In this document: positions 25,676-34,382 of the stretch, one piece after another
Numbering within the stretch: the first letter of the stretch is position 1
Layout: the number at the start of each line of letters is the position of its first letter
DNA from: JAWKIW01 sp046331175
GTDB taxonomy: Bacteria; Actinomycetota; Acidimicrobiia; Acidimicrobiales; Acidimicrobilacustridaceae
Assembly (NCBI GenBank): GCA_046331175.1
Contig: JAXLRI010000005.1
Span: 1-64,000 of the forward strand
Direction of reading: 5' to 3'
Length of the DNA: 64,000 nt
The notes under the pieces: generated by a model
The model's input: only the letters and a program-made list of their open reading frames with translations
What the model was told of the DNA's origin: nothing
Databases searched by the model: none
Made by a program: the position numbers and the translations under genes

Positions 25676-26914
25676 ATGCGCTGTGAGGTCGTGGCCGTGG
25701 GGACCGAGCTGCTGCTCGGCCAGATCGTCGACACCAACTCGTCGTGGATCGGCGAGCAGCTGGCCCTCGCCGGCATCGACTCGTTGTGGCAGACGAAGGT
25801 CGGTGACAACGCCGAGCGGATCATCGGGGCGCTGCGCCAGGCGCTCGACCGCAGCGACGCGGTGATCGTGTGCGGGGGCCTCGGCCCGACCCAGGACGAC
25901 ATCACCCGCGACTGCATCGCCGAGGTGATGGGCGTCGAGCTCGAGCGCGACCCCGAGATCGAGGACCGCATCCGGGCCATGTTCGGGTCGCGCGGCCGCG
26001 ACATGCCGGCGAACAACCTGCGCCAGGCCGACGTGCCGGTGGGGGCGTCCACCATCCCGCAGCAGCCGGGCACCGCACCGGGCCTGATCTGCCCGGTGGG
26101 CGACAAGGTGATCTTCGCCGTGCCCGGCGTGCCCTACGAGATGCAGGAGATGGTGGCCGGCACCGTCGTGCCCGAGCTGCGGCGCCGGTCGGGCGAGACG
26201 TCGGTGATTCGCTCGCGCGTCCTGCGCACGTGGGGCCAGAGCGAGTCGGGCCTGGCCGAGCAGCTGGCGCCGTACCACGACGAGCTCGAGCAGTCGGGCC
26301 ACGCCACCCTCGCCTGGCTGGCGTCGGGCATCGAGGGCCTCAAGCTCCGCCTCACCGCCAAGGCGTCGACCGCCGAGGAGGCCGACGCCGTGCTCGCCCG
26401 CGAGGTCGAGATGGTGGCCTCGATCGTCGGCGACTCGGTGTTCAGCCTCGACGACGAGCCCATGGAGGTGGTGGTGCTGCGCCTCTGCGAGGAGCAGGGC
26501 CTCACGCTGGGCACGGCCGAGTCGATGACGGGCGGGCTCATCGCCTCCCGGCTGACGGCGGTGCCGGGCGCGTCGCGGGTGTTCCGGGGCTCGATCGTGT
26601 CCTACGCCAGCGAGGTCAAGTACGACCTGCTGGGCGTGCCCGAGGGGCCCGTGGTCACCGAGGAGGCGGCCGCCGCCATGGCCGAGGGCGCCTGCCGGGC
26701 GTTGGGCTGCGACGTGGCCGTGTCGGTCACCGGCGTGGCCGGGCCCGACCCCCAGGAGGGCATCCGACCGGGCACGGTGTTCCTCGGGACGTGCGTCGAC
26801 GGCGAGGCGGGCGCGCTGATGGTGCGCCTGCCCGGCGATCGCGACCGGCTGCGCCAGTTCTCCACCATCTCGGTCCTCGACCTGCTCCGTCGCCAGCTGC
26901 TCGCCCGCGGCTGA
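25676..26914 (+). CDS. cinA: Competence/damage-inducible protein CinA (NMN deamidase)
   Basis: 412 residues with two domains. Residues 1-170 are the MoaB-like COG1058 domain (VGTELLLGQIVDTNSSWI, GGLGPTQDDITRD, VFAVPGVPYEM-type turn). The last ~160 residues are the nicotinamide-nucleotide amidase domain (LGTAESMTGGLIASRLTAV, GSIVSYASEVKYDLLGV, VSVTGVAGPD). The pair recycles pyridine nucleotides and pre-processes damaged forms. TAGCCT stands 8 bases before the ATG (leaderless). It precedes thpR and recA, the usual actinobacterial order. Confidence 0.93.
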   Translation: MRCEVVAVGTELLLGQIVDTNSSWIGEQLALAGIDSLWQTKVGDNAERIIGALRQALDRSDAVIVCGGLGPTQDDITRDCIAEVMGVELERDPEIEDRIRAMFGSRGRDMPANNLRQADVPVGASTIPQQPGTAPGLICPVGDKVIFAVPGVPYEMQEMVAGTVVPELRRRSGETSVIRSRVLRTWGQSESGLAEQLAPYHDELEQSGHATLAWLASGIEGLKLRLTAKASTAEEADAVLAREVEMVASIVGDSVFSLDDEPMEVVVLRLCEEQGLTLGTAESMTGGLIASRLTAVPGASRVFRGSIVSYASEVKYDLLGVPEGPVVTEEAAAAMAEGACRALGCDVAVSVTGVAGPDPQEGIRPGTVFLGTCVDGEAGALMVRLPGDRDRLRQFSTISVLDLLRRQLLARG

Positions 26915-26956
26915 CGTCGCCAGGTCCGGCCGGCCCGGCGACGGGGGAGCAGCGAC

Positions 26957-27493
26957 GTGGCGCCCGACGCGGCGACCGGTGGCCCGGCGTCACGACTGTT
27001 CGTCGCGGTGGTGCCGCCCGACGACGTGCTCGACGCCGTGGCCGCGCTGCCGCGGCCGGCGGAGCCCGGCGTGCGCTGGACCCGGCCCGACACCTGGCAC
27101 GTCACCCTGCGCTTCCTCGGTGACCGGGTCGACGAGGCCTCCGCCATCGGCGCGCTGGCGGGCCTGCGCGCCGCGCCGGCGGTGGCCGAGGTCGGCCCCC
27201 GGGTGAGCCGGCTGGGCCGCAACGTGGTGTGCCTGCCGGTGCACGGCCTCGACGCACTGGCGGCGGCGGTGGCCGACGCCACCGTGGGCGTGGGCGACCC
27301 ACCCGATCCGCGACCCTTCGCCGGCCACCTCACGGTGGCCCGGCTGCGGCACCGCGCCGCCTGCGGCCTGGCCGGGGCCCGCTTCGCCGCCCGCTTCACG
27401 GTGCGCGAGGTCGAGCTGGTGCGGTCGGTGCTCGGCGCCGGCGGCCCGACCTACGAGACGATCCTCGTGCAGCGGTTGGTCGCCGGCGCCTGA
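26957..27493 (+). CDS. thpR: RNA 2',3'-cyclic phosphodiesterase (2'-5' RNA ligase family)
   Basis: 178 residues from GTG 26957, preceded by GGGGGAG. Both HxTx motifs of the 2H phosphoesterase fold are present: TWHVTLRFLGD and GHLTVARLRHR, the second from the FAGH strand. The enzyme opens 2',3'-cyclic phosphates and can join tRNA halves in vitro. Directly after cinA and before recA, as in many actinobacteria. A strong hairpin separates it from the convergent msrB. Confidence 0.87.
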   Translation: MAPDAATGGPASRLFVAVVPPDDVLDAVAALPRPAEPGVRWTRPDTWHVTLRFLGDRVDEASAIGALAGLRAAPAVAEVGPRVSRLGRNVVCLPVHGLDALAAAVADATVGVGDPPDPRPFAGHLTVARLRHRAACGLAGARFAARFTVREVELVRSVLGAGGPTYETILVQRLVAGA

Positions 27494-27547
27494 GCGGTGC
27501 GTCGGCGAGCACGTCCGAGGTCGTCAGCGATCGGGGCCGGACGCGAA

Positions 27548-27575
27548 CCTCCCGCGGCCGGGCGGCCGCGGGAGG
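27548..27575. terminator. Hairpin between convergent thpR and msrB
   Basis: Perfect 12-bp inverted repeat CCTCCCGCGGCC/GGCCGCGGGAGG with a GGGC loop, in the 124-base gap between two convergent genes; it can act in both directions. No T-tract. Confidence 0.65.
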
Positions 27576-27617
27576 CGGGTGAGGCCGTTCGATCGGCCGG
27601 TCGGTCGTCGGCTTCGG

Positions 27618-28025
27618 TCAGTCCTCGGCCGCGTCGCGGTCGAGGCGCAGCGACGCCGAGTTCATGCAGTAGCGCTGGCCGGTGGGGGCGGGGCCGTCGG
27701 GGAACACGTGGCCCAGGTGGGCGCCGCACGAGGCACAGACCACCTCGGTGCGGACCATGCCGTGGCTGGCGTCGGTGTGGGTCTCGACGGCATCGTCGTC
27801 CATCGGCTGGAAGAAGCTCGGCCAGCCGGTGCCGGAGTCGAACTTGGTGTCGGAGGTGTAGAGGGGGGCGTCGCACACGACGCAGCGGTAGGTGCCGGCG
27901 TCGTGGCAGTCCCAGTACTCGCCGGTGAACGCCCGCTCGGTGCCGGCCTCCTGGGTCACGTGGAACTGCTCGGGGCTGAGGCGCTCGCGCAGCTCGGCCT
28001 CGCTGGGCTTGGTGTGGTCGCTCAT
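27618..28025 (-). CDS. msrB: Peptide-methionine (R)-S-oxide reductase
   Basis: 135 residues. Reduces the R-epimer of methionine sulfoxide in proteins. Zinc-binding pairs C48-x2-C51 and C97-x2-C100 are present, with catalytic C120 in GQRYCMNSASL and the substrate motif GTGWPSFF. The full frame reaches 28409, but the family starts at MSDHTKP, behind a GAGGAGAC ribosome site. Divergent from recA across a 514-base regulatory region. Confidence 0.92.
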   Translation of the reverse strand: MSDHTKPSEAELRERLSPEQFHVTQEAGTERAFTGEYWDCHDAGTYRCVVCDAPLYTSDTKFDSGTGWPSFFQPMDDDAVETHTDASHGMVRTEVVCASCGAHLGHVFPDGPAPTGQRYCMNSASLRLDRDAAED

Positions 28026-28184
28026 CGTCGTCGTCTCCTCGGGGTCCTCGACCTCGTCGTCGGTGGGCGGGGCTGGCACCCGCTCCAACGGCGTCAGCCT
28101 GCCATGCGTTCCCGCCGCGGCCCGGCCCAGGTGGGGGGAGGGGCGAGGGCCGCCGGCCTCGCGCAGGTGTTCGCCGAGGGTCCT

Positions 28185-28213
28185 TGCGGCGAACGACTGT
28201 TCGCAATTACAGT
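28185..28213 (+). promoter_or_regulatory. LexA-controlled recA promoter with embedded SOS box
   Basis: A -35 TTGCGG (28185-28190) and a -10 TACAGT (28208-28213) are 17 bases apart. Between them is a perfect LexA palindrome GCGAAC-GACT-GTTCGC at 28189-28204, so bound LexA would block polymerase directly. It lies 336 bases before the recA start codon, giving a long leader. Confidence 0.82.
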
Positions 28214-28402
28214 GCTGTCGTTCGCCGGGGGGCGCCGCCCGGGGGAGCACCAGCCGGGCACCGCGAAGCGCTCGGGTGGGGCACCTCCCACGGCCCTCCC
28301 CGGGGGACGCCGAGCGGTCCAGCAGCCAGCCAGCCAGCAGCCAGTCCCAGCAGCCCGGCCGGGGGTCCCGCACCACCGACCGGTCCCGGTCCTCCGGGGT
28401 TC

Positions 28403-28425
28403 CTGTCACACCCTCTCCGTAGGGT
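28403..28425 (+). promoter_or_regulatory. PafBC-type (RecA-NDp-like) recA promoter
   Basis: CTGTCACAC at 28403-28411, then exactly 8 bases, then TAGGGT at 28420-28425. This matches the spacing of the mycobacterial RecA-independent damage promoter TTGTCRGTG-N8-TANNNT; the last three bases of the upstream element differ. It would give recA a second, LexA-independent promoter. Confidence 0.65.
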
Positions 28426-28539
28426 CATCCGCATCGCTGCGGCACCGTCGCAGCCCCGCCGGAACGGCGGTCGGGAGCGGTCCCGATCGAAGCGCCGGCG
28501 GACACGACCACACCGCAGACACGCACAAGGGAGACACCG

Positions 28540-29583
<1,044 letters not shown>

Positions 29584-29722
29584 TCGTCGTCCGCCCGGTC
29601 GCCACCTCGGTCGACCGGCCGCCGTCCGCCAGCCCGGCCCCAGCCGGGGCGGCCACCGCCTTGCCCCCGTGGCGCGGTGCCCGCTCCGGGCGGGCCGGTC
29701 GCGGCCGGTAGGCTGCCCACCG

Positions 29723-29959
29723 ATGGAGCTGCTCGTGCTGGTCGTCGGTGGGGTCGTGGTGGGCGTGGGCACCGCCATCGTCCTCGACCGCATGGGTTGG
29801 TCGGCCAAGGCGAAGGCCAAGGCCGCCGCCCACGCCGACAAGGAGGCCAAGGCCTTCGCCGCCGGTGCCGCCGTCGTGGACGAGGTCGTGCTCACCGTCG
29901 ACGAGCCGGCAACGGCACCGGGCCCGGCGTTCACGCCGCCACCGCCCAGCGAGCCCTAG
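29723..29959 (+). CDS. Small single-TM protein, unknown
   Basis: 78 residues. One hydrophobic segment at the very N-terminus (LLVLVVGGVVVGVGTAIVL), then a Lys/Ala-rich helix (AKAKAKAAAHADKEAKAFAAG) and a Pro-rich end. It looks like a membrane-anchored protein with a short cytoplasmic helix. TAGGCT lies exactly 8 bases before the ATG, which both supports the gene and sets its start. It stands where recX would be expected. No family recognised. Confidence 0.6.
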   Translation: MELLVLVVGGVVVGVGTAIVLDRMGWSAKAKAKAAAHADKEAKAFAAGAAVVDEVVLTVDEPATAPGPAFTPPPPSEP

Positions 29960-30034
29960 CCCGACCCGCCGCGCCCCCGGCACCTCCGATCGCCGCTTCG
30001 GTGGTCGCGACCTCGCCGCCTAGGCTTGTCCGCC

Positions 30035-31495
30035 GTGACCCGGAAGTACCTGGTGCGCACCTACGGGTGCCAGATGAACGAGCACGACTCCGAGCGGATC
30101 GCCGGCCTGCTGGAGGCCGACGGGCTCGAGCCCGCCGCCGACCTCGACGAGGCCGACGTCGTCGTGCTCAACACCTGCTGCATCCGGGAGAACGCCGACA
30201 ACAAGCTCTACGGCCAGCTGGGGCACCTGAAGGCGCTCAAGGACCAGCGCCCCGAGCTCGAGATCGTGGTGGGCGGCTGCCTGGCCCAGAAGGACCGCGA
30301 CCTCGTGCGCCAGCGCGCCCCCCACGTCGACGTCGTCTTCGGCACCCACAACGTCCACCGGGCCACCGAGCTGCTGGCCGCGGCCCGCTCCGGCGGTGCG
30401 GTCACCGAGATCTGGGACGAGGCCCCCGACGACGCCGAGGCGTTCCCCTCCGCGCTCCCGGTGCGCCGCGAGGTCGACCACGCCGCCTGGGTCACGATCC
30501 AGGTCGGATGCGACAACACCTGCGCCTTCTGCATCGTGCCGTCGGTCCGGGGTCGGGAGATCAGCCGCCCGTTCGGCGACATCGTCGCCGAGGTCGAGCG
30601 GCTGGCCGCCGACGGCGTGCTCGAGGTGACGCTGCTCGGCCAGAACGTGAACTCCTACGGTCGCGACCTCACCACGGCTCGGCGGTCCGCCGAGCCCTCG
30701 CCCCTCGACGTGCACCAGGCCGGCGCCGCGTGGGCCGCCGACGACCGGCGCCGGGCTCGGCCGCTGTTCGCCGACCTGCTCGCGGCGGTGGCCGGCGTCG
30801 AGGGCATCCGACGGGTGCGCTACACGAGCCCGCACCCCAAGGACCTGCGCCCCGAGACCATCGCCGCCATGGGCGCCAACGACGCCGTGTGCCCCCACCT
30901 GCACCTGCCGCTGCAGTCCGGCTCCGACCGGATCCTCGCCGCGATGCACCGGGGCTACACCGCCGAGCGCTACCTCGAGCGGCTGTCCGCGGCCCGGACG
31001 GGGGTGGACGACCTCGCCGTCACCACCGACCTGATCGTCGGGTTCCCCGGCGAGACCGACGGGGACTTCGCCGAGACCCTCGAGGTCGTGGCCGCGGCCC
31101 GCTACGACAGCGCCTACACCTTCATCTACTCGCCGCGGCCCGGCACCGAGGCCGCCGAGCTGGTCGACCGCTTCGTCGACCCGGCCGTCGTGGGGGAGCG
31201 CTTCGAGCGGCTGCGGGTGGTCGTCGAGCGCTCGACGCTGGCGGCCCACCAGGCCCGGGTCGGCCGGGTCGAGGAGCTCGTCATCGAGGGGCCGTCCAAG
31301 AAGGACCCGGCGATGACCACCGGCCGCACCACCCAGAACAAGCTGGTGCACCTCGACGCCGGCCGCCTGCTGCGGCCCGGCACCGTCGTCACCGCCGAGG
31401 TCACCGCCGCCGGGTCCCACTGGCTGCGCGGCGAGCTGGTCGAGGTGGTCGCTCCGCCCCGCCACCGCACCCGCATCCCGGTGGTCGCCGGCTGA
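30035..31495 (+). CDS. miaB: tRNA-2-methylthio-N6-dimethylallyladenosine synthase MiaB
   Basis: Adds the methylthio group to i6A37 of tRNA. 486 residues from GTG 30035, with TAGGCT 8 bases before it. N-terminal cluster domain with TYGCQMNEHDSE, NTCCIREN and GGCLAQKD; radical cluster C159, C163, C166 (GCDNTCAFC); TRAM domain at the end. A ~30-residue insertion after LGQNVNSYGRDL (around 210-240) is rich in Arg, Ala and Asp. miaA, which makes its substrate, lies two genes downstream. Confidence 0.94.
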   Translation: MTRKYLVRTYGCQMNEHDSERIAGLLEADGLEPAADLDEADVVVLNTCCIRENADNKLYGQLGHLKALKDQRPELEIVVGGCLAQKDRDLVRQRAPHVDVVFGTHNVHRATELLAAARSGGAVTEIWDEAPDDAEAFPSALPVRREVDHAAWVTIQVGCDNTCAFCIVPSVRGREISRPFGDIVAEVERLAADGVLEVTLLGQNVNSYGRDLTTARRSAEPSPLDVHQAGAAWAADDRRRARPLFADLLAAVAGVEGIRRVRYTSPHPKDLRPETIAAMGANDAVCPHLHLPLQSGSDRILAAMHRGYTAERYLERLSAARTGVDDLAVTTDLIVGFPGETDGDFAETLEVVAAARYDSAYTFIYSPRPGTEAAELVDRFVDPAVVGERFERLRVVVERSTLAAHQARVGRVEELVIEGPSKKDPAMTTGRTTQNKLVHLDAGRLLRPGTVVTAEVTAAGSHWLRGELVEVVAPPRHRTRIPVVAG

Positions 31496-31497
31496 CC

Positions 31498-32430
31498 GTG
31501 CCGCCCGCCGCCACGGATCCGGCGGATCCGACCGGGTCCCGCCCCGACCAGGCCGAGCCCACGGTCGCGGCCGAGCCGCCGTGGCGCGAGGCCGATCCCG
31601 GGAGCGAGCTCGCCGCCCTGTTCGCCGCGGCCGGTCCGCACGCCCTCGACCGGCTGGTCGCCCTGCCCGCGACCGGCGGCGACCGCCGGGCCGGGGCCGT
31701 GCTGCGCCTGGTCGTTGCCGACGACGGCGCGCCTCGGGCCCGCCTGCGGGCCGTCCCCGTCGGGCCGGACGACCCCGACCCCGCCCGCGGGGAGGCCGAC
31801 CGCCTCGCCTGGCTCGCCGGCCGCCTCCCGGTCCCCGAGGTGCTCGCCGTCGACGCGGTGCCCGGCCCCGGCGGCAGCACCTGGCGGGTCCTCGCCACCA
31901 CGGTCCCGACCGGACGGCCGGCCTCGCATCCCGCCGCCCACCGCGACGCCGAGTCGGCGGTGGCCGTCGTCGCCCGCGCCGTGCGGGCCGTGCACGACCT
32001 GCCCACCGACGACTGCCCCTTCGACGCCGCCACGGCCGGCCGGCTGGCCGTGGCGGAGGCCCGGGTCGGGGCCGGCCTCGTCCGCACCGACGACCTGGCA
32101 CCGGCCTATCGCCGCCTGGCCCCCGAGCGCCTGCTGCACCTCGTCGGCGAGGCCCTCGCCGCGGTGGGCGACGACGAGTCCGACGTGGTCGTGGTCCACG
32201 GCGACCTCCGCCTCGACCGGATCCTCGTCGACGGTGGCGAGCTGTCGGCCGTCGTCGGCTGGCACCGCGCCGGGGTCGGCGACCGCTACGCCGACCTGGC
32301 CACCGTGGCGGCCGACATCGCCACCCACATCAGCCCCCAGGCCCTCGGCCCGTTCCTGGAGGCCTACGGCCTCGAGCTGCCCTCGCTGGCCAAGGTCGAC
32401 GCCCACGCCCTGCTCGACCAGCTGACGTGA
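31498..32430 (+). CDS. Aminoglycoside phosphotransferase-like kinase-fold protein
   Basis: 310 residues from GTG 31498, two bases after the miaB stop. The fold of the APH/choline kinase family is visible: VVVVHGDLRLDRILVDGGELSAVVGW carries the catalytic HGD Asp. In the metal-binding motif, normally I-D-W-E, the Asp is replaced by Gly (VGWHRAG), while the later GDRYADLA turn is kept. It may be a weak or inactive kinase, or use another ligand. The stop overlaps the miaA GTG (GTGA). Its place between miaB and miaA suggests a role tied to tRNA or nucleotide metabolism, but that is only context. Confidence 0.68.
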   Translation: MPPAATDPADPTGSRPDQAEPTVAAEPPWREADPGSELAALFAAAGPHALDRLVALPATGGDRRAGAVLRLVVADDGAPRARLRAVPVGPDDPDPARGEADRLAWLAGRLPVPEVLAVDAVPGPGGSTWRVLATTVPTGRPASHPAAHRDAESAVAVVARAVRAVHDLPTDDCPFDAATAGRLAVAEARVGAGLVRTDDLAPAYRRLAPERLLHLVGEALAAVGDDESDVVVVHGDLRLDRILVDGGELSAVVGWHRAGVGDRYADLATVAADIATHISPQALGPFLEAYGLELPSLAKVDAHALLDQLT

Positions 32431-33491
32431 GCTCGCCGGAGGGATCGTCGCCCACGTCGCCCACGCCGCCCACGCCCGCGGCCGGCGCCGGCGACCCCGG
32501 GCGGCCGCCGTGGCCGCCCCCGGAGGTCGCGGCCGCCCGGCCGGTGGTCCTCGTCGGCCCCACCGCCTCGGGCAAGTCGGCGCTGGCGCTGGCGGTCGCC
32601 CGGGCCCGACCCGGTGTCGAGCTGGTCACCTGTGATTCGATGCAGGTGTACCGGGGGATGGACGTCGGCACCGCCACGCCCACCGCCGCCGAGCAGGCCG
32701 AGGTGCCCCACCACCTGATCGACGTGGTCGACCCGTCCGAGGAGTGGTCGCTGTCCCGGTTCCAGCACGAGCTGCGGGCCGTGGTCGTCGACGTCGCCGA
32801 GCGGGGCGGCCGCCCGCTGCTCGTCGGGGGCACCGGCCTGTACGTCCAGGCCGCCGTCGACGACCTGCGCATCCCCGGCCGCTACCCCGAGGTCCGTGCC
32901 GAGCTGGAGACCGAGCCCGACACCGTCGCCCTCCACGTCCGCCTCCTCGCCCTCGACCCCGTGGCGGCCGGCCGCATGGAGCCCACGAACCGCCGGCGGG
33001 TGGTGCGGGCGCTGGAGGTCACCCTCGGCAGCGGCCGCCCCTTCTCGTCGTGGGGACCCGGCCTCGACGCCTACCCGCCGACGCCGTTCGCCCTCGTCGG
33101 CCTGCGCCTTCCCCGCCCGGTGCTCGACGCCCGCATCGCCGAGCGCTACCGAGCCCAGGTGGCCGCCGGCTTCCTGGCCGAGGTCGCCGCCCTGCGCGCC
33201 CGGCCCGGCGGGCTGTCCGCCACCGCCGCCCAGGCCCTCGGCTACCAGGAGCTCTCGGCCCACCTCGACGGCGAGCTCAGCCTCGACGAGGCCCTCGACC
33301 AGGCGATCGCCCGCACCCGCCGCTTCGCCCGCCGCCAGGAGCGCTGGTTCCGCCGCGACCCGCGGATCACCTGGATCGACGCCGACCGGCCGGCCGTCGA
33401 GGTGCTCGCCGACCTGCTCGCCGTCGTCGACGACCCGAGCCCGGCGGGCCACGACCGGAACCCGGCGGGATCGGGTCCGGGGGCCGCCTAG
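32427..33491 (+). CDS. miaA: tRNA dimethylallyltransferase MiaA
   Basis: Transfers dimethylallyl to A37 of tRNAs that read UNN codons. 354 residues from the GTG overlapping the previous stop. The first ~35 residues are Ser/Pro-rich and unlike the family. Then come P-loop VGPTASGKSALA, CDSMQVYRGMDVGTATP, HHLIDVVDP, VGGTGLYVQA and the late QALGYQELSAHLDG and RRFARRQERWFRRD motifs. Complete. miaB lies just upstream. Confidence 0.93.
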   Translation: MSSPEGSSPTSPTPPTPAAGAGDPGRPPWPPPEVAAARPVVLVGPTASGKSALALAVARARPGVELVTCDSMQVYRGMDVGTATPTAAEQAEVPHHLIDVVDPSEEWSLSRFQHELRAVVVDVAERGGRPLLVGGTGLYVQAAVDDLRIPGRYPEVRAELETEPDTVALHVRLLALDPVAAGRMEPTNRRRVVRALEVTLGSGRPFSSWGPGLDAYPPTPFALVGLRLPRPVLDARIAERYRAQVAAGFLAEVAALRARPGGLSATAAQALGYQELSAHLDGELSLDEALDQAIARTRRFARRQERWFRRDPRITWIDADRPAVEVLADLLAVVDDPSPAGHDRNPAGSGPGAA

Positions 33492-33546
33492 GCTCGAACG
33501 GGCCGCGGAGGACCGCGGTGGTGGACCGCGGACCAGCGAGGCAGTC

Positions 33547-34380
33547 GTGCACCTCACCAAGCACCACGGACTGGGCAACGACTTCCTCGTCGTGCTCGAC
33601 GAGACCAACGGCGGTCAGATCGGCCGCACCGCCGACGGCGACCTCGCCGTCCGCTTGTGCGATCGCCGCACCGGCATCGGGGCCGACGGCCTCATCCACG
33701 GTGCCGCGCCCACGGGAGGGCTGCCCGCCGACGACCTGGCCCACGTCGACGTCGTCATGCACCTCTTCAACGCCGACGGGAGCCGGGCCGAGATGAGCGG
33801 CAACGGCATCCGCTGCCTCGCCCAGGCCCTCGCCATCGCCCGGGACGAGCACGACACCACCTACCGCATCGCCACCGATGCCGGCGTGCGGGTCGCCACC
33901 GTCCACGAGACCGCCGACTTCCACGACGGCGTGGTCAGCGTGACGATGGGGGCGATCGGCGCCGGACCGGGCATCCCCGGGCCCCTCGCCGAGCAGCTCA
34001 GCGGGAGGTACGCCACCGCCTCGGTGGGCAACCCCCACCTAGTGGTGCTCGTCGACGACCCGGCCGCCATCGACCTCGAATCCGAGGGCGCCTGGCTCGA
34101 GCAGCAGTTCCCCGGCGGCGTCAACGTCGAGTTCATCGCTCCGGGGCCCGATCCCGACTCGCTGCGGCTGAGCGTGTGGGAGCGCGGCGCCGGCGTCACC
34201 GCCGCCTGCGGCACCGGCGCCTGCGCCGCCGCCCACGTCGCCCACGGCTGGGGCCTGGTCGGCGAACGGGTCCGCGTCGACATGCCCGGTGGCTCGGCCG
34301 AGGTCGCCCTGGGCGACGACGTCACCCTCATCGGCCCCTCCCACCTCATCGCCACCCTCGAGCTGCGCGACCCGAGCTGA
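33547..34380 (+). CDS. dapF: Diaminopimelate epimerase
   Basis: Interconverts LL- and meso-diaminopimelate for peptidoglycan and lysine. 277 residues from GTG 33547, behind a GAGG site; TAGGCT at about 33490 is the likely promoter. The second catalytic cysteine is C221 (AACGTGACA). The first is not a cysteine: the motif normally reading C-G-N-G is SGNGIRC, with Ser84 and a Cys at 90. NADGSRAEM, GNPHLVV and the acid-base region otherwise look normal. Length is typical. It may use serine or represent a subgroup with altered chemistry. Confidence 0.88.
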   Translation: MHLTKHHGLGNDFLVVLDETNGGQIGRTADGDLAVRLCDRRTGIGADGLIHGAAPTGGLPADDLAHVDVVMHLFNADGSRAEMSGNGIRCLAQALAIARDEHDTTYRIATDAGVRVATVHETADFHDGVVSVTMGAIGAGPGIPGPLAEQLSGRYATASVGNPHLVVLVDDPAAIDLESEGAWLEQQFPGGVNVEFIAPGPDPDSLRLSVWERGAGVTAACGTGACAAAHVAHGWGLVGERVRVDMPGGSAEVALGDDVTLIGPSHLIATLELRDPS

Positions 34381-34382
34381 TC

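Larger units (their letters stand above)
28026..28539. other. msrB-recA divergent intergenic region
   Basis: 514 bases without a gene. They hold the LexA-controlled promoter, the second PafBC-like promoter and a CAG-rich stretch of short repeats around 28320-28345 (AGCCAGCCAGCAGCCAG). I see no other coding sequence or recognised riboswitch. Confidence 0.6.
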
